Below, one piece after another: positions 14,007-14,940 of a DNA stretch of 14,940 nt. Source of the stretch: Sphingomonadaceae bacterium (lineage in GTDB: Bacteria; Pseudomonadota; Alphaproteobacteria; Sphingomonadales; Sphingomonadaceae); contig JACVCM010000075.1 in NCBI GenBank assembly GCA_016742125.1, forward strand, positions 1 through 14,940, written 5' to 3'. The position numbers and the translations under genes are program-made. The notes beneath the pieces were generated by a model, which was not told the origin of the DNA, searched no databases, and saw only the letters and a program-made list of their open reading frames with translations. Every line of letters starts with the position of its first letter. Positions within the stretch are counted from its first letter, which is position 1.

Positions 14007-14696
14007 TTAGTGAAAAACGCCCGGTGCGACGGTCTTTTGCGATGTGTTGAGCGCTCGCCATCCAGCGGGAGAAACAAAGGCGCCCTGCCAAATACCGCGC
14101 TTTGCTTGTCGAGCGTTATCTTGCTCGTCGCCATAGGTCCGTATTCCGTAAAAATCATCGCTGATTGCCATGCCGCCACGGACTTGATCGGCGGCGATGT
14201 CGGGCGAACGGATGGTGTTACAGGTGGCAAGGAGGCGATTATATTGATCGGTAGCCACGGATTCGCATGTTAATCGAGGTTCGGAAAGCATTTTGACCAG
14301 TACCTGGCGTGCGACCTTGCCGCAGCCCCAGGTCTTCCCCTGTGCATCCCTGCAGACCTGGTGCAGCTCGGGGGCATCGATTCCTTTCAGGCGAAAACGC
14401 TCTCCACCGATGACAAAGCTGTCGCCATCCAGAACAATAAGCCTTTTACCGGCTGCGCTGGTCCTCATCGGCATTTCAGCCGGTCTGCCAAAGTACCATG
14501 TGCAGGCGAGCAGGATGGCGAGAAACAACAAGGGACGAATGAAGCGTGGCCATATGCCGCCGCGCTTGGGCGGAACTGTCTGGGGAAAACGCAGTCCCCC
14601 CGAAAATTTCCGACTCAGCGGTCTGGTCCGAAATGGGGGTATTTCTGGAGAATATTGTCGTAAATTGCTTCGTGCAACCTCTGTACGAACTCGCAT
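14007..14696 (-). CDS. Membrane-anchored thermonuclease (SNase)-like protein
   Basis: This 229-residue protein contains a staphylococcal nuclease-like OB-fold domain (about 84-205) that cleaves DNA and RNA in a Ca2+-dependent way in characterised members. Active-site residues of Staphylococcus nuclease (Arg35, Asp40, Glu43, Arg87, Asp21) correspond to Arg102, Asp107 and Glu110 in RLKGIDAPEL, Arg154 in DQYNRLLATC and Asp92 in LDGDSF. One membrane segment (about 52-70, FIRPLLFLAILLACTWYFG) precedes the domain, so the nuclease probably faces the periplasm. The ATG at 14696 has a GAGG seven bases upstream, and this places the first 82 bases inside the end of the next PilZ gene. A CTG at 14618 would nearly remove the overlap but is an uncommon start. 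Confidence 0.85.
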   Translation of the reverse strand: MRVRTEVARSNLRQYSPEIPPFRTRPLSRKFSGGLRFPQTVPPKRGGIWPRFIRPLLFLAILLACTWYFGRPAEMPMRTSAAGKRLIVLDGDSFVIGGERFRLKGIDAPELHQVCRDAQGKTWGCGKVARQVLVKMLSEPRLTCESVATDQYNRLLATCNTIRSPDIAADQVRGGMAISDDFYGIRTYGDEQDNARQAKRGIWQGAFVSPAGWRALNTSQKTVAPGVFH

Positions 14697-14940
14697 CCAT
14701 AAACCTCGCGCTCGTGCCAGGCGATACGCGCTCGTAGCGGATTATACCCAGGAAGAGTGAGGAAAATGACTTTGTCCTGAGGGATGAACGATCCTGTACG
14801 CATTCTAAAGCCCGACTGAGAGAGATCTACCACCTCCACCTGCTGCCGACCGCCGCCATGCTCACGAATATCTGCGGTGATCGAAACATCGCCCCGCCGA
14901 TACTCGCGTTGATTGGAAATAACGGGCTTCTCGCTGTCGT
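14615..14940 (-). CDS. PilZ domain protein, second paralogue, N-terminus outside the window
   Basis: The open frame continues to the window's right edge without a stop, so the start is missing. Visible are the RxxxR motif (NQREYRRGDV, codons near 14894-14914), then DLSQSGFR, VIFLTLPGYN, ARIAWHEREVYGCEF and a C-terminal helix ending KYPHFGPDR. An internal GTG at 14839 is not the true start because the RxxxR motif lies upstream of it. Its C-terminal part resembles the first PilZ protein of this window: by hand, 32 of 64 aligned residues from the DLSQ motif onwards are identical. A c-di-GMP receptor role is likely. Its end overlaps the start of the nuclease gene. Confidence 0.88.
   Translation of the reverse strand, partial: DSEKPVISNQREYRRGDVSITADIREHGGGRQQVEVVDLSQSGFRMRTGSFIPQDKVIFLTLPGYNPLRARIAWHEREVYGCEFVQRLHEAIYDNILQKYPHFGPDR
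14704..14707 (-). promoter_or_regulatory. Candidate ribosome binding site for the nuclease gene, inside the PilZ gene
   Basis: On the minus strand this reads GAGG, seven bases before the ATG at 14696. It supports the long form of the nuclease, whose first codons overlap the end of the PilZ reading frame. A four-base match can arise by chance. Confidence 0.4.

Overview
The window looks like chromosomal housekeeping DNA of an alphaproteobacterium, most likely a member of the Sphingomonadales. The reasons are the large alphaproteobacterial CobT and CobS pair next to a J-domain protein and BolA, a short-form HisG, a hisG-hisD-nusB order, and high but not extreme GC with very tight gene packing. 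The taxonomic call is inference from gene content; no rRNA, tRNA, insertion sequence, prophage gene or CRISPR array was seen. Every stretch is coding or a gap of about 120 bases or less.

Left block (5-4535). The minus strand carries a four-gene series read right to left: a J-domain protein with an N-terminal Cys/His module, the AAA+ ATPase cobS, a small secreted protein with a TonB C-terminal-like domain, and the VWA-domain protein cobT. The last three are packed as an operon (a GTGA overlap, then a 4-base gap). bolA is divergent from the J-domain gene. A degenerate double-palindrome repeat lies between the J-domain gene and cobS.

Second block (4571-8497). An AraC-family regulator and a pirin are co-directional and close, followed by an epoxide-hydrolase-like alpha/beta hydrolase. 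A DUF2332 protein converges on the hydrolase with interlocked stop codons. The regulator's leader contains a palindrome and two back-to-back hairpins.

Third block (8537-10912). hisG (ATP phosphoribosyltransferase, short form), hisD (histidinol dehydrogenase) and nusB (transcription antitermination factor) overlap one another and form one operon.

Fourth block (10909-13577). A DUF1295 membrane protein and a lysophospholipid acyltransferase overlap on the minus strand, divergent from a ketoacyl-ACP synthase III. Together they suggest a small lipid-metabolism neighbourhood.

Right end (13594-14940). Two paralogous PilZ proteins, with canonical c-di-GMP-binding motifs, flank a membrane-anchored thermonuclease-like protein. 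The second PilZ gene runs off the window and appears to overlap the nuclease gene by 82 bases.

The parts most worth a second look are the cobS/TonB-like/cobT/J-protein series, which combines an AAA+ and VWA pair with a cochaperone and a periplasmic protein, and the PilZ-nuclease-PilZ arrangement. Neither can be called a new system from sequence alone.
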